Origin: Clostridiales bacterium
GTDB lineage: Bacteria > Bacillota > Clostridia > Christensenellales > Christensenellaceae
Assembly: GCA_015056045.1 (NCBI GenBank)
Contig: SVGZ01000008.1
Span: forward strand, 30,546 to 94,545
DNA: 64,000 nt
Direction of reading: 5' to 3'
The notes under the pieces are model-generated. The model saw only the letters and a list, made by a program, of their open reading frames with translations. It was not told where the DNA came from and ran no database searches. Numbering within the stretch: the stretch's first letter is position 1; every line of letters begins with the position of its first letter. Shown here piece after piece: positions 53,398 through 62,749 of this stretch. The position numbers and the translations under genes are program-made.

Positions 53398-53955
53398 TTA
53401 CTTGGCGATGATAGCCAAAAATTTGCAGGGCTTCCCATTTTCCGCCTGCATAGCGTGGGGATGCTTGGAGTCAAACATGATTGTGTCTCCGGGGCCCATG
53501 AGGATCGACTGATCTTCGACGAATACGGTCATATGTCCCTCGATGATATAGTTGATCTCCTGGCCGCTGTGTGCATTTTTATGTGTCGCTGCGTTGACAT
53601 CGGAAGGTTCAACAGTTACGAGGAAGGGTTCCATTTTTTTGTTTTTGAAGATGTATGCGAGGTGCTGATATTTGTATTCTTTTCTTCTGTGGAGGGCTAA
53701 GCCTTCGCCGCTTTTGACGTAGGAGAAGAGCGTCAGCCTTGCGCTTTCACCGGTTAAGAGGTCGGTGATGTCTACATTTAACTTTTCAGCAACTGTATAA
53801 AGGAAACTGAATGCGAAATCTCTGTTTCCTTTTTCATATTCAAGATATTCATCAACGGAAATACCCAAAAGCTCTGCCATTTCCTCTGCGCTGACTTCCA
53901 TAATGTCGCGCAGCATGCTAATTCGCTCAGCTATCTGTTTTGTTTTTTCTTCCAT
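53398..53955 (-). CDS. XRE-family regulator with C-terminal cupin domain
   Basis: An AAAGGAG site precedes ATG. The 185-residue protein has an N-terminal Cro/C1 helix-turn-helix (about 10-62, ISVDEYLEYEKGNRDFAF) and a C-terminal cupin_2 domain (about 110-180) with HSGQEINYIIEGHMTVFVEDQ and GDTIMFDSKHPHAMQ. Regulators of this type sense a small ligand in the cupin and control the adjacent metabolic gene, here the acyl-CoA synthetase 15 bases downstream. The T-box leader lies directly upstream, so the pair has two layers of control. Confidence 0.93.
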   Translation of the reverse strand: MEEKTKQIAERISMLRDIMEVSAEEMAELLGISVDEYLEYEKGNRDFAFSFLYTVAEKLNVDITDLLTGESARLTLFSYVKSGEGLALHRRKEYKYQHLAYIFKNKKMEPFLVTVEPSDVNAATHKNAHSGQEINYIIEGHMTVFVEDQSILMGPGDTIMFDSKHPHAMQAENGKPCKFLAIIAK

Positions 53956-54037
53956 TGTGATTGCTCCTTTTTTAAGATTTGCCTTTGCAAAACTGCGGGT
54001 TAGCGCGCTTTATGACCGGTTTTTCCGGAGTTCTGCA

Positions 54038-54290
54038 ATAAAAAAACCGTCCCAAAATAAGGGACGGTTTTAGCCGTGGTACCACCCAAATTGACGATCG
54101 ACGGGAATGAAAATTCATGCCCCGCGGAAACGCCCGCTTGAGATCTTTTAACGGGGATCATCCGCTGCCTTCTACATATCGCAGGCAGGGCTACAAAGTG
54201 ATTTGTTTTAAGCTTCCGTCCTGAGCCCTTTCACCACTAGGGGCTTTTCTCTTTTAGGACCTGTTCCTAAAACCGTCTTTGTCATAGCCT
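54038..54290 (-). promoter_or_regulatory. T-box leader (specifier probably AUC, isoleucine)
   Basis: On the minus strand a stem I region (CTATGACAAAG...CTTTGTAG base, AGAGA and GTGGTGAAAG distal elements) is followed by the T-box sequence GGGTGGTACCACGG (54087-54074) and an intrinsic terminator (AAACCGTCCC...GGGACGGTTT, 54072-54044, then T residues). Between the two stem I helices the 3' loop reads AAATCA, so the specifier is most likely AUC followed by A (54202-54200); UCA (serine) is the alternative. T-boxes bind uncharged tRNA to prevent termination. The regulated genes are the XRE-cupin regulator and the CoA ligase, not a tRNA synthetase. It fills most of the 366-base gap. Confidence 0.92.
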
Positions 54291-54321
54291 TTATGAAAAA
54301 GAGTAGTTTGTTTTTTTATGT

Positions 54322-54807
54322 TTATGCGCCGACTGTGAGGGATTCGCTCATCAGGACGAACATAACTTCCTTTGCATTCCAGATGACGTTTTCGCCTTCG
54401 AGGTTTGCGAAGTTCTTGCCGTAAGCTTCCTTGACTTCTTTGGGCTGGCTGCCGTTGGAAGAAGGTGTGCAGGAAAGGAATCCATAGATCTCACCATTCC
54501 ATGCCGGGTCAACCGCAAAGCTTGCCGTGTAGGCTTCTTCGGTGACTTCCTGAATTTCGCTTGCCAGCTCTTTGCCGGAAGCGCTGAAGATGGATACTTT
54601 GATGACCGTTCCCTGCATGAGGTTTGTCTCGCCGCTGACCGTTGCCGTATCGCCTTCGATCGTCAGCGTGCAGCTGCCGTTGATGGCATGGGTAACTTCG
54701 CCGCCGGCAGGTTTTTTAATGGGCTTCGGTGCCTGTTTGCAGCCGATAAGGGACATTGCGATCATCAGGATCAGAGCGATCGCGAGGGATCTCGTAACTT
54801 TTTTCAT
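54322..54807 (-). CDS. Small lipoprotein of unknown function
   Basis: The ATG at 54807 (MKKVTRSLAIALILMIAMSLIGC) follows GAAAGGAAAG; the first in-frame ATG 15 bases upstream is less likely. The 161-residue protein has lipobox LIGC, a short Lys/Pro linker (QAPKPIKKPAGG) and a beta-rich extracellular domain (residues 40-155) resembling an immunoglobulin-like sandwich. Its function is unknown. It ends just upstream of the T-box leader and is probably a separate unit. Confidence 0.75.
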   Translation of the reverse strand: MKKVTRSLAIALILMIAMSLIGCKQAPKPIKKPAGGEVTHAINGSCTLTIEGDTATVSGETNLMQGTVIKVSIFSASGKELASEIQEVTEEAYTASFAVDPAWNGEIYGFLSCTPSSNGSQPKEVKEAYGKNFANLEGENVIWNAKEVMFVLMSESLTVGA

Positions 54808-54890
54808 TACTTTCCTTTCCATTCGCTTTTCGTAATGCAGTATAAAACAAATTTTTTGATTTGTAAATAGTGTTTTAGCGAATTAACAAA

Positions 54891-56711
54891 TTATTTTCTT
54901 AAATTAGCGCGGTTGCGGAGGTTATGATCGAGGATCTTTTTGCGGATGCGGATGCTCTTCGGTGTAACTTCCATATATTCATCATCGCCCAAAAATTCGA
55001 TCGTTTCTTCAAGAGACATGATCTTTGCCGGTGTTAAGCGGAGTGCTTCGTCGGAACCTGCTGCACGGATGTTGGTCGCGTGCTTTTTCTTGCAGACGTT
55101 GACGACGATGTCATCCTGCTTCGGGTTAATGCCGACGACCATACCGCCGTAAACGGGCATACCCGGTGTAACAAAGAGTGTGCCTCTGTCCTGCGCCTGG
55201 AAAAGACCATAGGCAACAGCTTCGCCGGCTTCGTAGCAGATGAGCGAACCGCTCTGACGATCCGGAATTTCGCCCTTATAGGGTTCATAGCCGGAAAGGA
55301 TCGAGTTCATGATGCCTTCACCGCGCGTATCGGTTAAAAATTCGCTGCGGTAGCCGAAAAGACCTCTTGCGGGAATGAGAAATTCAAGGCGCATTCTTGT
55401 ATCACCGAGAGGATTCATTTCTGCAAGTTCGCCTTTGCGTATACCGAGCTTTTCGATGACGATGCCGACGGATTCCTTCGGAACGTCGATGATCAGGCGT
55501 TCAATCGGCTCTGTCTTGACGCCGTTTTCCTCGTGGAAGAGGACGTGCGGTTTGCTGACGGCAAATTCAAAGCCTTCACGGCGCATATTTTCGATCAGAA
55601 TAGACAGGTGCATTTCGCCTCTGCCGAGAACGACGAACCTGTCGGGAGAATCGGTTTCATGAACACGCAGGGAAACATCTCGCAGAAGCTCCGTCATGAG
55701 GCGCTGTCTTAAATGACGGGATGTGACGAATTTACCTTCCTGACCGGCAAAAGGACTGTCGTTGACGAGGAACATCATTTCAACGGTCGGTTCGGAAATT
55801 TTAACGAAGGAAACGGGTTCAACTGCATCGGGTGTGCAGACGGAGTTGCCGATGTTGACATCCTGAATGCCGGAGAAAGCGACGATATCGCCTGCTTTTG
55901 CGGATTCAACGGGTGCTTTTTTGAGGCCGTCATAGACATAAAGTGCGGTGACTTTGTTTGTCTGCATGATGCTCTTATCGTGATAGTCGCAGAGGACGAC
56001 CTGCTGACCGTTTCTGATCTCGCCGCGTTCGATTTTGCCGATTGCCATACGGCCGACATAATCGTTATATTCGATCGAGGAAACGAGGACCTGCAGCGGG
56101 CCTTCCGTATCAACTTCCGGCGGATCGATATGGGATAAGATCGTTTCAAAAAGCGGCTTTAGGTCTTCGCCCGGTGTATGCGGGTCAAGGCTTGCTGTGC
56201 CTGCTCTTGCGGAGCAATAAACAACGGGAGATTCGAGCTGATCTTCGCCTGCTTCGAGGTCAAAGAGAAGCTCTAAAACTTCGTCGGAAACATCATCAAG
56301 GCGTGCATCGGGTCTGTCGATCTTGTTGACGACGACGATGACCTTGAGGTTAAGGTCGAGCGCTTTGGATAAAACAAAGCGTGTCTGCGGCATCGGGCCT
56401 TCATAGGCATCGACGAGGAGCAGTACGCCATCGACCATTTTCAAAACACGTTCAACTTCGCCGCCGAAATCGGCATGTCCGGGAGTATCGACAATGTTGA
56501 TCTTGATGCCGTTATAAGTAATGGATGTATTTTTTGCAAGGATGGTGATACCGCGTTCTCTTTCGATATCGCCGGAGTCCATAACGCGGTCTGCAACGAC
56601 CTGATTATCGCGGAAAACGCCGCCCTGTCTTAACATTTCGTTGACGAGCGTTGTCTTGCCATGGTCGACGTGTGCGATGATGGCAACGTTTCTTAAATCC
56701 TCTCTTTTCAT
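54891..56711 (-). CDS. typA: Translational GTPase TypA/BipA
   Basis: The 606-residue protein has the translation factor GTPase domain with G1 [10 protein letters not shown] (about 13-22), the RERGITI switch (about 51-57), [10 protein letters not shown] and NKIDRPDA, then EF-G-like domains II, III and V and the TypA-specific C-terminal domain. TypA binds ribosomes at the GTPase centre and helps 50S assembly and stress growth. It is monocistronic with a divergent hypothetical protein upstream. Confidence 0.97.
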   Translation of the reverse strand: MKREDLRNVAIIAHVDHGKTTLVNEMLRQGGVFRDNQVVADRVMDSGDIERERGITILAKNTSITYNGIKINIVDTPGHADFGGEVERVLKMVDGVLLLVDAYEGPMPQTRFVLSKALDLNLKVIVVVNKIDRPDARLDDVSDEVLELLFDLEAGEDQLESPVVYCSARAGTASLDPHTPGEDLKPLFETILSHIDPPEVDTEGPLQVLVSSIEYNDYVGRMAIGKIERGEIRNGQQVVLCDYHDKSIMQTNKVTALYVYDGLKKAPVESAKAGDIVAFSGIQDVNIGNSVCTPDAVEPVSFVKISEPTVEMMFLVNDSPFAGQEGKFVTSRHLRQRLMTELLRDVSLRVHETDSPDRFVVLGRGEMHLSILIENMRREGFEFAVSKPHVLFHEENGVKTEPIERLIIDVPKESVGIVIEKLGIRKGELAEMNPLGDTRMRLEFLIPARGLFGYRSEFLTDTRGEGIMNSILSGYEPYKGEIPDRQSGSLICYEAGEAVAYGLFQAQDRGTLFVTPGMPVYGGMVVGINPKQDDIVVNVCKKKHATNIRAAGSDEALRLTPAKIMSLEETIEFLGDDEYMEVTPKSIRIRKKILDHNLRNRANLRK

Positions 56712-56962
56712 AAATAACCTCTAAAAATGATAAACTGTATCAAAACCCGAAAAAGGGTATTCTTTCAAAAAATCAGCTTGGCTTCCACATGAAAAAAATT
56801 GCTTCATATATAAAGACCGCAAATATTTTACAGTTTTGGCGCATTTTTGTCAACCGAATGCAGGGCTTTCCCATGAAAATCGCTCTATTTTTTTATAAAA
56901 GCTTTTGGGGAACTTTTTCCTCTGTGAATTTATGCTATAATGTTGGCGGAGGTTCCGAAACG

Positions 56963-57496
56963 TTGAAGAAATTGCCTATGCGGGATTACCCCGAAGAGTT
57001 GAGAAAAGAAAAATACGGGCTTTTTGGCACAGTGGAAGAAAACGCCTGCGGTGTGATCGCAGTGCATAATATTTTGCTGCCGTATGAAACGCCGCCTTTT
57101 GCCGAAATGATAAAATTCTTCAGCCGGCATATGGCTGCCTTTTTCGGGCGTATGGGAACGAGACTTTTTCCGCTTCTCAGGTACCTCGGGAAATACGGAA
57201 AGACCGAAAGAGTAAAAAAAGGTAAGGCATACGATGCGGTTTTGGGCGTGATTGTTTATCTGAACAGGTTTTTTATCCCTGTCGGGCTGCATTATTTTGC
57301 CGGAAGAGCGGAGAAAATCGGTAAATACCGCTTTTACAATATGTGCCGCGGAAGCGAAGACCTGCTTTTAAGCCCAAAAGAAGCAAGAGAGAAATTAAAA
57401 ACTGTGCGCTATGTGAAAAAATACCGTGCTGTATCGCCGCTGTTTTTTGGCTTTACGGATGATCAGACAAAATTTGCAAAGGAAAACGAAGAATGA
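56963..57496 (+). CDS. Possible C39/papain-like cysteine peptidase-type protein
   Basis: I choose TTG at 56963, behind GGAGG and an extended TGCTATAAT promoter at 56933-56941; the open frame reaches 56789 but that part precedes the promoter. The 177-residue protein has VEENACGVIAVHNILLPYE (about 29-47), like the Cys-Gly-x2-A-x2-N block of C39-like peptidases, and IPVGLHYFAGR (about 112-122) where the His would be. No signal peptide is seen. The catalytic role is a proposal, and it may be only a fold relative. Its stop overlaps the GH3 start (ATGA). Confidence 0.55.
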   Translation: MKKLPMRDYPEELRKEKYGLFGTVEENACGVIAVHNILLPYETPPFAEMIKFFSRHMAAFFGRMGTRLFPLLRYLGKYGKTERVKKGKAYDAVLGVIVYLNRFFIPVGLHYFAGRAEKIGKYRFYNMCRGSEDLLLSPKEAREKLKTVRYVKKYRAVSPLFFGFTDDQTKFAKENEE

Positions 57497-58701
57497 AAAA
57501 GCTTTTGGTTTTAATACTGGCGGCGCTGATGCTTTTTGCTGCATGCGGGAAAAAAGCGGAAACACCGACGGAAACGAGCATCATTGAATTTGAAGAGATC
57601 GAAGTGCCGACGATCGCACCGACTCCGCTGCCAACGCCTGAACCCACACCCGAACCGACACCGGAGCCTACGCCCGAACCTGACCCGATACAGCAGATCA
57701 TCGACGGCATGAGCGACCGTGAACTCATCGGGCAGATGGTCATGTGCGGTTTTACGGGGCTGAACTCTGTGCCGCAGGAATTTAAGGATTTCATGGCGGA
57801 GTATAAACTTGGCAACATCATTTTGTTCAGCTGGAACATCGAAACGGATGAACAGACGAGAAAATTAACCGCTATTCTGGAGGAAAACAATCCATTTCCC
57901 GAATTGCCGCTGATCATTTCCACAGATGTCGAAGGCGGTTCCGTCAGACGGTATGAAAGCTGGAAGCCGAACATCAGCTCGGCAAAAACGCTTTACCAAA
58001 GGGATGACCTTGAGGCAACCTTTGAGCAGTATCAGCGCATTGCGGAAAGGCTCACGGGCGATGGCATCAATATGAATTTAGCGCCTGTTCTCGATATTTC
58101 CAAAAATCAGGACAGTACATTTTTGGGCAAGCGCATCTTTGGCAAAGACCCCGAAAAAGTTTCCGAACACGCTGTTCAGGCAATTTTGGGCACACAAGCC
58201 GGCGGAGCTTTATCTGTCGGCAAGCATTACCCGGGTCATGGCGGAACGGCAACGGATTCGCACGCATCGACGCCTGTGATCGATAAAGGTTTATCGGAGC
58301 TTTTATCCTATGATCTCATTCCCTTTAAAAATGCGGTCGATGCCGGAATTGACGGTATGCTTGTCGGGCATATCTTGTTCCCGAATATCGATTCGGAGGT
58401 TTCTTCGGTTTCCTATACATTTATTACGGAAATTCTGCGTGAGGAATTCGGTTTTGACGGCATGGTCATGAGCGACGATATGCGCATGGGCGGCATTACA
58501 AAACACATGAGCTGCGGAGAAGCGGCTGTCCGTTTTGTCGAAGCAGGCGGCGATATGGTCCTCATCGGCAAATATATTGAAAAACAAAAGGATGTTTTCG
58601 AAAGTCTTTACGAAGCTTTGGAAAGCGGAAGACTTACGCGCGAAAGGCTTGAAGAAAGCGTTTACCGCATCATCAGGCTCAAACAGAAAGTGGCAGTATG
58701 A
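57493..58701 (+). CDS. GH3 beta-N-acetylhexosaminidase lipoprotein (NagZ-like)
   Basis: The 402-residue protein has a lipoprotein signal (MKKLLVLILAALMLFAAC, Cys18) and a linker of repeated Thr-Pro-Glu-Pro units (about 38-56). The GH3 barrel follows (about 65-390) with the NagZ loop KHYPGHGGTATDSH (about 235-250) and the likely nucleophile Asp in MVMSDDMRMGG (about 325). Such enzymes remove N-acetylglucosamine from muropeptides or glycans. The linker places the enzyme on the cell surface. It is coupled to the peptidase-like gene before it and to ylmH after it. Confidence 0.9.
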   Translation: MKKLLVLILAALMLFAACGKKAETPTETSIIEFEEIEVPTIAPTPLPTPEPTPEPTPEPTPEPDPIQQIIDGMSDRELIGQMVMCGFTGLNSVPQEFKDFMAEYKLGNIILFSWNIETDEQTRKLTAILEENNPFPELPLIISTDVEGGSVRRYESWKPNISSAKTLYQRDDLEATFEQYQRIAERLTGDGINMNLAPVLDISKNQDSTFLGKRIFGKDPEKVSEHAVQAILGTQAGGALSVGKHYPGHGGTATDSHASTPVIDKGLSELLSYDLIPFKNAVDAGIDGMLVGHILFPNIDSEVSSVSYTFITEILREEFGFDGMVMSDDMRMGGITKHMSCGEAAVRFVEAGGDMVLIGKYIEKQKDVFESLYEALESGRLTRERLEESVYRIIRLKQKVAV

Positions 58702-59492
58702 AAAGCAAGAAAGAACTGACAGAGGGTTTTGCCCGAAATGATGAAGAAAAAGTCTTTTTGGCATCACTCCTCGATAAAAACGAAATGGCACAGGATCGTG
58801 GAATCCCTTCTTTTTCCAAATTCTGTACGCAGGAACAGCAGGTCATTGCGAAAAGGCTCCTGGATGCGGTTCATGCGGAATATCATGTTTTCGGCGGTTA
58901 CGAAAATGCGGAAAGAGCGATCTTCTGTTTTCTGCCGGAATATCTGGACGAAAGCTTTCTTTTTTCGGAAGACAGCCCGCTTGCGGTCGTTCGCGCGGAA
59001 TATAAAGGGGAAAAGCAGCTTTCCCACAGAGATTTTCTGGGAAGCCTGATGGGGATCGGCATCATCCGTGAGGCTGTCGGCGATATTTTAACGGAAGAAA
59101 ACCGCTGTCATTTTCTGATCATCCGCGAGCTTCTGCCCTTTATTCTGCAGAATCTTGCGCAGGCAGGAAGAGCATCCCTCACGCTTTCGGAAATTCCCTT
59201 GAGCGAACTTCCCACACCCGAACAGAAATTTGAGGAAAGCAGGGCAAGCGTCATGAGTATGCGTTTTGATGCGGTGATTTCGGCTGCTTTCCATATTTCA
59301 AGGGAAAAAGCGGCGCAATATGTCAATGCAGGCTATGCTTCGCTGAATCACCTCGAGTGCTTAAAAGGGGATAAGACCGTCAAAGACGGCGACATCATCA
59401 GCGTCAAAGGCTTGGGAAAGGCAAAGATCGAAGAAACAGGCGCGACTTCAAGGAAGGGAAGACTTTCGATCGTGATCAGGAAATATGCATAA
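58698..59492 (+). CDS. ylmH: S4-domain RNA-binding protein YlmH
   Basis: The 264-residue protein begins with a helical region (KKELTEGFARNDEEKVFLASLLDKNEMA), has the YlmH central domain (DFLGSLMGIGIIREAVGDI, about 112-132) and an S4 RNA-binding domain near 182-250 (SMRFDAVISAAFHISREKAAQYVNAGYASLNHL). YlmH binds ribosomal RNA and in Bacillus and Streptococcus is linked to ribosome quality control and division. It overlaps the GH3 gene and precedes a GNAT gene. In many Firmicutes it lies in the dcw region, so this location is displaced. Confidence 0.93.
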   Translation: MKSKKELTEGFARNDEEKVFLASLLDKNEMAQDRGIPSFSKFCTQEQQVIAKRLLDAVHAEYHVFGGYENAERAIFCFLPEYLDESFLFSEDSPLAVVRAEYKGEKQLSHRDFLGSLMGIGIIREAVGDILTEENRCHFLIIRELLPFILQNLAQAGRASLTLSEIPLSELPTPEQKFEESRASVMSMRFDAVISAAFHISREKAAQYVNAGYASLNHLECLKGDKTVKDGDIISVKGLGKAKIEETGATSRKGRLSIVIRKYA

Positions 59493-60003
59493 GATTTTGG
59501 AAACGGAGCGGCTCTATTTACGCCGCATGAATGAAAACGATATACCGGCTTTAAAACGCATCATGCAGGATGAGGAAACGATGCTTGCCTATGAAGGCGC
59601 TTTTACGGATGCGGAAGTCCGCGAATGGTACGAAAGGCAGATCGCACGCTATGAAAAATACGGCTTCGGACTTTGGCTGGTCTGTCTGAAAGAAAACGAC
59701 CGCGCGATCGGGCAATGCGGGCTGACGATACAGCCATGGAAAGATAGAGAAGTTCTGGAGATCGGCTATCTTTTTGAGCGGGCATACTGGCACCATGGCT
59801 ATGCGACGGAAGCGGCGATCGGCTGCAGGGAATATGCCTTTTTGGTGCTTTCGGCAGAGGAAGTCTGTTCGATCATCAGGGACACAAACACAGCCTCCAA
59901 AAATGTGGCGATCCGCAACGGGATGAAATCTGAAGAGACATGGGTGAAGCATTACAGAGGCGTGGATATGCCGCACGAGCGTTTTGTGGTGCGGAAGAAA
60001 TAA
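59485..60003 (+). CDS. GNAT acetyltransferase, RimJ/RimL-like
   Basis: The ATG at 59485 overlaps the ylmH end by eight bases. The 172-residue protein opens MHKILETERLYLRRMNENDIPAL and has the acetyl-CoA loop region LEIGYLFERAYWHHGYATEAA (about 91-111) and the SKNVAIRNGMKSEET block. It is closer to ribosomal-protein or small-molecule acetyltransferases than to aminoglycoside enzymes. Coupling to ylmH may hint at a ribosomal target, but that is inference. Confidence 0.88.
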   Translation: MHKILETERLYLRRMNENDIPALKRIMQDEETMLAYEGAFTDAEVREWYERQIARYEKYGFGLWLVCLKENDRAIGQCGLTIQPWKDREVLEIGYLFERAYWHHGYATEAAIGCREYAFLVLSAEEVCSIIRDTNTASKNVAIRNGMKSEETWVKHYRGVDMPHERFVVRKK

Positions 60004-60059
60004 TGATTATCAAATAAATGTAAAATCTTGGAAAGTAAAAAGGGTTTTCACATAGCTGC

Positions 60060-60097
60060 GGCGAATAGTAAAGTATAAGGAAGAAAAACGGAGGAAA
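60060..60097 (+). repeat. Leader repeat copy 1
   Basis: Thirty-eight bases identical to 60607-60644, ending in the CGGAGGAAA ribosome binding site of the first lipoprotein. It contains TATAAG, a possible -10. Confidence 0.9.
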
Positions 60098-60099
60098 AC

Positions 60100-60537
60100 A
60101 TGAAAAAAATAATCACTCTGCTTTTAGCTTTTATGCTGATATTTTCTCTCATTGCCTGCAGGGAAGAAGTGCAGGTTCCCGAACCAACGCCCGAACCGAC
60201 CGTGTTATATATCAAAGACAATCGTGGTGTAGTGCCTGATATGGAAAACTATATAACTGCCCCTACTGTGTGGGAATGTGAAAAATTTAAAGAATATATC
60301 CTGGAAGATGACAGCTATGCAGATTATAACTTCAGTTTTTATATCCGCCTCTATGGCAGCAGATTGGTAGCATCCAAAAAAGCAAAGCAGGAGGAAGTTG
60401 ATCGTCTTATTGGGCTTGGTTATAATGTGTGGCTTGATGAGGAAGGCGTCGTTCGAGGGATCGCAAGCCATGAACAGCTGAAAAACTTCCCCTATGTCGA
60501 AAGATTTGGCTATGATATCGGTTTGAGCAAAAAGTAA
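60100..60537 (+). CDS. Small lipoprotein, first of a duplicated pair
   Basis: The 145-residue protein has a lipoprotein signal (MKKIITLLLAFMLIFSLIAC, Cys20) and a PEPTPEPT linker. The domain of about 110 residues contains YADYNFSFYIRLYGSRL and the RLIGLGYNVWLDEEGVVRGIASHEQLKNFPYVERFGYDIGLS segment shared with its neighbour. It looks like a small alpha/beta surface domain of unknown function. An identical 38-base leader precedes both copies. Confidence 0.75.
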   Translation: MKKIITLLLAFMLIFSLIACREEVQVPEPTPEPTVLYIKDNRGVVPDMENYITAPTVWECEKFKEYILEDDSYADYNFSFYIRLYGSRLVASKKAKQEEVDRLIGLGYNVWLDEEGVVRGIASHEQLKNFPYVERFGYDIGLSKK

Positions 60538-60606
60538 TCTTATATTAGTAAAAATGCTTAACAACAAAAAACATCCGCTTTTTTGGGGCGGATACGTTAC
60601 AGCGAT

Positions 60607-60644
60607 GGCGAATAGTAAAGTATAAGGAAGAAAAACGGAGGAAA
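60607..60644 (+). repeat. Leader repeat copy 2
   Basis: Second identical copy of the 38-base leader, two bases before the second lipoprotein start. The intervening DNA contains a hairpin at 60568-60594 without a T run. Confidence 0.9.
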
Positions 60645-60646
60645 TT

Positions 60647-61195
60647 ATGAAAAAAATAATTGCTTTGATATTGGCATTTTTACTGGTCTTTTCCCTTGTT
60701 TCCTGTAAATTGGCAGAAAAAGAAGAAGCCGAACCAACTACTATTCCCACAGAAGAACCAACGCCCGAACCTTCTCCGACAGTGTTATATATTTGTGATC
60801 TGCATGGATTAGAAAATGATGAAAACATGACCGATATTGGTGATTTGCACTTAACACCTACATTTAGACGATATATCAATGATCCGAAATATGCAGATTA
60901 TTCGTTTTGTTTTCTCATTACTTTGATAACGCCGAGGCTTTCAGCTCTAGCAAATGGTGATGTTAGCACGTACGACCCGGCAGATGATGCGGCTTGTGTG
61001 GAGCAAGAGGTAAACAGATTAAAGGAACTTGGCTACAATGTGTGGATTGTCGGCAAAGATAAAACAAAAATCAGGGGCATCGCTACCCAAAAACAGCTGC
61101 AGGAATTTCCCTATGATCGCAGTTCTTTTGCTTACAGAATGCACCTTTCTACAAACGTACCTTTTGAAGATGTAGAAAAATATTATAAGTATTGA
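60647..61195 (+). CDS. Small lipoprotein, second of a duplicated pair
   Basis: The 182-residue paralogue keeps the lipoprotein signal (MKKIIALILAFLLVFSLVSC, Cys20), a PTEEPTPEPSP linker and the domain core (KYADYSFCFLITLITPRLSAL, LKELGYNVWIVGKDKTKIRGIATQKQLQEFP). It has an insert of about 15 residues with Asp/Ala and a longer C-terminus ending in VEKYYKY. The core divergence against identical leaders suggests separate selection on the domains. Function is unknown. Confidence 0.75.
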   Translation: MKKIIALILAFLLVFSLVSCKLAEKEEAEPTTIPTEEPTPEPSPTVLYICDLHGLENDENMTDIGDLHLTPTFRRYINDPKYADYSFCFLITLITPRLSALANGDVSTYDPADDAACVEQEVNRLKELGYNVWIVGKDKTKIRGIATQKQLQEFPYDRSSFAYRMHLSTNVPFEDVEKYYKY

Positions 61196-61213
61196 AACAC
61201 AGTTCCAACAAAA

Positions 61214-61243
61214 AACATCCGCATTTTCGTGCGGATGCTTTTA
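61214..61243. terminator. Bidirectional terminator
   Basis: ACATCCGCA-TTTTCG-TGCGGATGC with A residues before and T residues after, between the lipoprotein pair and the convergent HD gene. Confidence 0.88.
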
Positions 61244-61252
61244 TTTTACCTG

Positions 61253-61819
61253 TTAATTTTCGCCGGCAAGACCGAGTGCTTCGGCGGCTTCGGTCATCCC
61301 TTCGATCGAAAGCTGCATGACCGTTTCAAGCGGAAGAGCGAGAAGCTCTGCACCGCCTGCGATCAGCTCACGGTCAACTTTTGCCGCAAAGCGCTTGTCC
61401 TTGAACTTTTTCTTTAAGGATTTCAGCTCCATCCCGATGATGGATCTTCCCGGTCGCATGAGCGCAGAAGCCATGATAAGACCTGTGAGTTCGTCGATCG
61501 TATAGAGGACGAGCTCCATTTTAAGTTCCGGCTTTACATCACAGCAGATGCCATAGCCGTGCGACATAACGGCGTGGATAAAGGCTTCCTCAAAGCCGTT
61601 TTCGCGGAGGAGTTCGCCTGTTTTGATGCAGTGCTGATCGGGCCATTTTTCATAATCAAGGTCGTGCAGAAGGCCGACGATGCCCCAATATTCTTCGTCT
61701 TCGCCAAATTCACGGGCAAAGCGGCGCATGACGGCTTCAACCGCATAGGCGTGTTTCAAAAGGTGATCTTCGCTGTTGTATTCTTTTAAGAGCGCTAAGG
61801 CTTCGGTTCTTGTTTTCAT
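61253..61819 (-). CDS. HD-domain hydrolase
   Basis: The 188-residue protein has the HD metal motif: His in LLKHAYAVEAVMRRFA, the HD pair in GLLHDLDYEKWPDQHC (about 49-64), a later His in HAVMSHGYGICC and Asp near TIDELTGLI. The family hydrolyses phosphate esters of nucleotides. It is closest to small HDIG proteins of unknown substrate in Clostridia. It lies 15 bases after metA on the same strand, so the two are probably cotranscribed. Confidence 0.88.
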   Translation of the reverse strand: MKTRTEALALLKEYNSEDHLLKHAYAVEAVMRRFAREFGEDEEYWGIVGLLHDLDYEKWPDQHCIKTGELLRENGFEEAFIHAVMSHGYGICCDVKPELKMELVLYTIDELTGLIMASALMRPGRSIIGMELKSLKKKFKDKRFAAKVDRELIAGGAELLALPLETVMQLSIEGMTEAAEALGLAGEN

Positions 61820-61834
61820 GGTCTTTCCTTAAAA

Positions 61835-62749
61835 TTAAAGAGCGTTTAAGTCGTAAGGTGTTTCCTGATAGACGTAGTAGTTGAGCCAGTTGGAAAAGAG
61901 CAGTGCCGCATGACTGCGCCAACGGACGACAGGTCGCTGTTCCGGGTCATCGCCGGGGAAATAGTTTGCGGGAATTTTGATCGGCAGGTTTTTGGCAACG
62001 TCGCGGTCATATTCGCGCTTTAAGGTCAGGCGGTCATATTCCGAATGGCCTGTGCAGAAGATCTGCCTTGCATTGTTTGCGACGATGAGGTAAGGACCGG
62101 CTTCTTCGGAAATGCCGACAAGCGTTAAATCGGGATGATTTTGGATATCTGCCGTATCGATGCCCGTATGACGGGAATGCGGCGCATAGAACATATCGTC
62201 AAAACCACGGATGATCGGCAGGCGCCTTGTCAAGAGCCTGTGTTCAAAAACGCCGAACATTTTTTCATCGAGAAGGTGTTTTTTGATGCCGTAGTGGTAA
62301 TAAAGCCCTGCCTGAGCTCCCCAGCAGATATGGAAAGTGGAGAATACATTCGTTTTGCTCCATTCCATGATCTCTTTTAATTCATCCCAGTAATCGACTT
62401 CTTCAAAGGGAATATTTTCAACGGGTGCGCCCGTGATGATGAGTCCGTCGAACTTTTCGTGCTTGACATCGGAAAAGGTCTTGTAGAATTCATCGAGGTA
62501 GGTCTGCTCTGTATTTTTGGAATCGTGGGAAGCCATGTGCAGGAGCTGAATTTCAACCTGCAGCGGCGTATTGCCAAGAAGACGGAGAAGCTGCGTTTCG
62601 GTGACGACTTTTGTCGGCATGATATTGAGGATGGCGATGCGGAGCGGACGGATATCCTGCGAGCTTGCACGCTCATCTGTCATGACGAAGATATTTTCAT
62701 CGCGGAGGACCTGCACCGCCGGGAGTTTGCTGTTTACATTAATAGGCAC
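61835..62749 (-). CDS. metA: Homoserine O-acetyltransferase, MetA family
   Basis: I choose the GTG start at 62749 ([15 protein letters not shown]), the family opening, behind AAAGGAACG, giving 304 residues. Catalytic Cys142 lies in [10 protein letters not shown] with His235 and Glu237 in TGHSEYD. Residue 111 is Glu (GAPVE), as in the Bacillus cereus enzyme that uses acetyl-CoA; Gly at this position marks the succinyl-CoA type. It therefore probably makes O-acetylhomoserine for methionine synthesis. The MetA fold label on databases is often succinyltransferase, which would be misleading here. Confidence 0.92.
   Translation of the reverse strand: MPINVNSKLPAVQVLRDENIFVMTDERASSQDIRPLRIAILNIMPTKVVTETQLLRLLGNTPLQVEIQLLHMASHDSKNTEQTYLDEFYKTFSDVKHEKFDGLIITGAPVENIPFEEVDYWDELKEIMEWSKTNVFSTFHICWGAQAGLYYHYGIKKHLLDEKMFGVFEHRLLTRRLPIIRGFDDMFYAPHSRHTGIDTADIQNHPDLTLVGISEEAGPYLIVANNARQIFCTGHSEYDRLTLKREYDRDVAKNLPIKIPANYFPGDDPEQRPVVRWRSHAALLFSNWLNYYVYQETPYDLNAL

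Noticed and set aside
60568..60594. Terminator between the two lipoproteins
   Set aside because: The hairpin has no T run and lies just before the second leader, so termination is doubtful.
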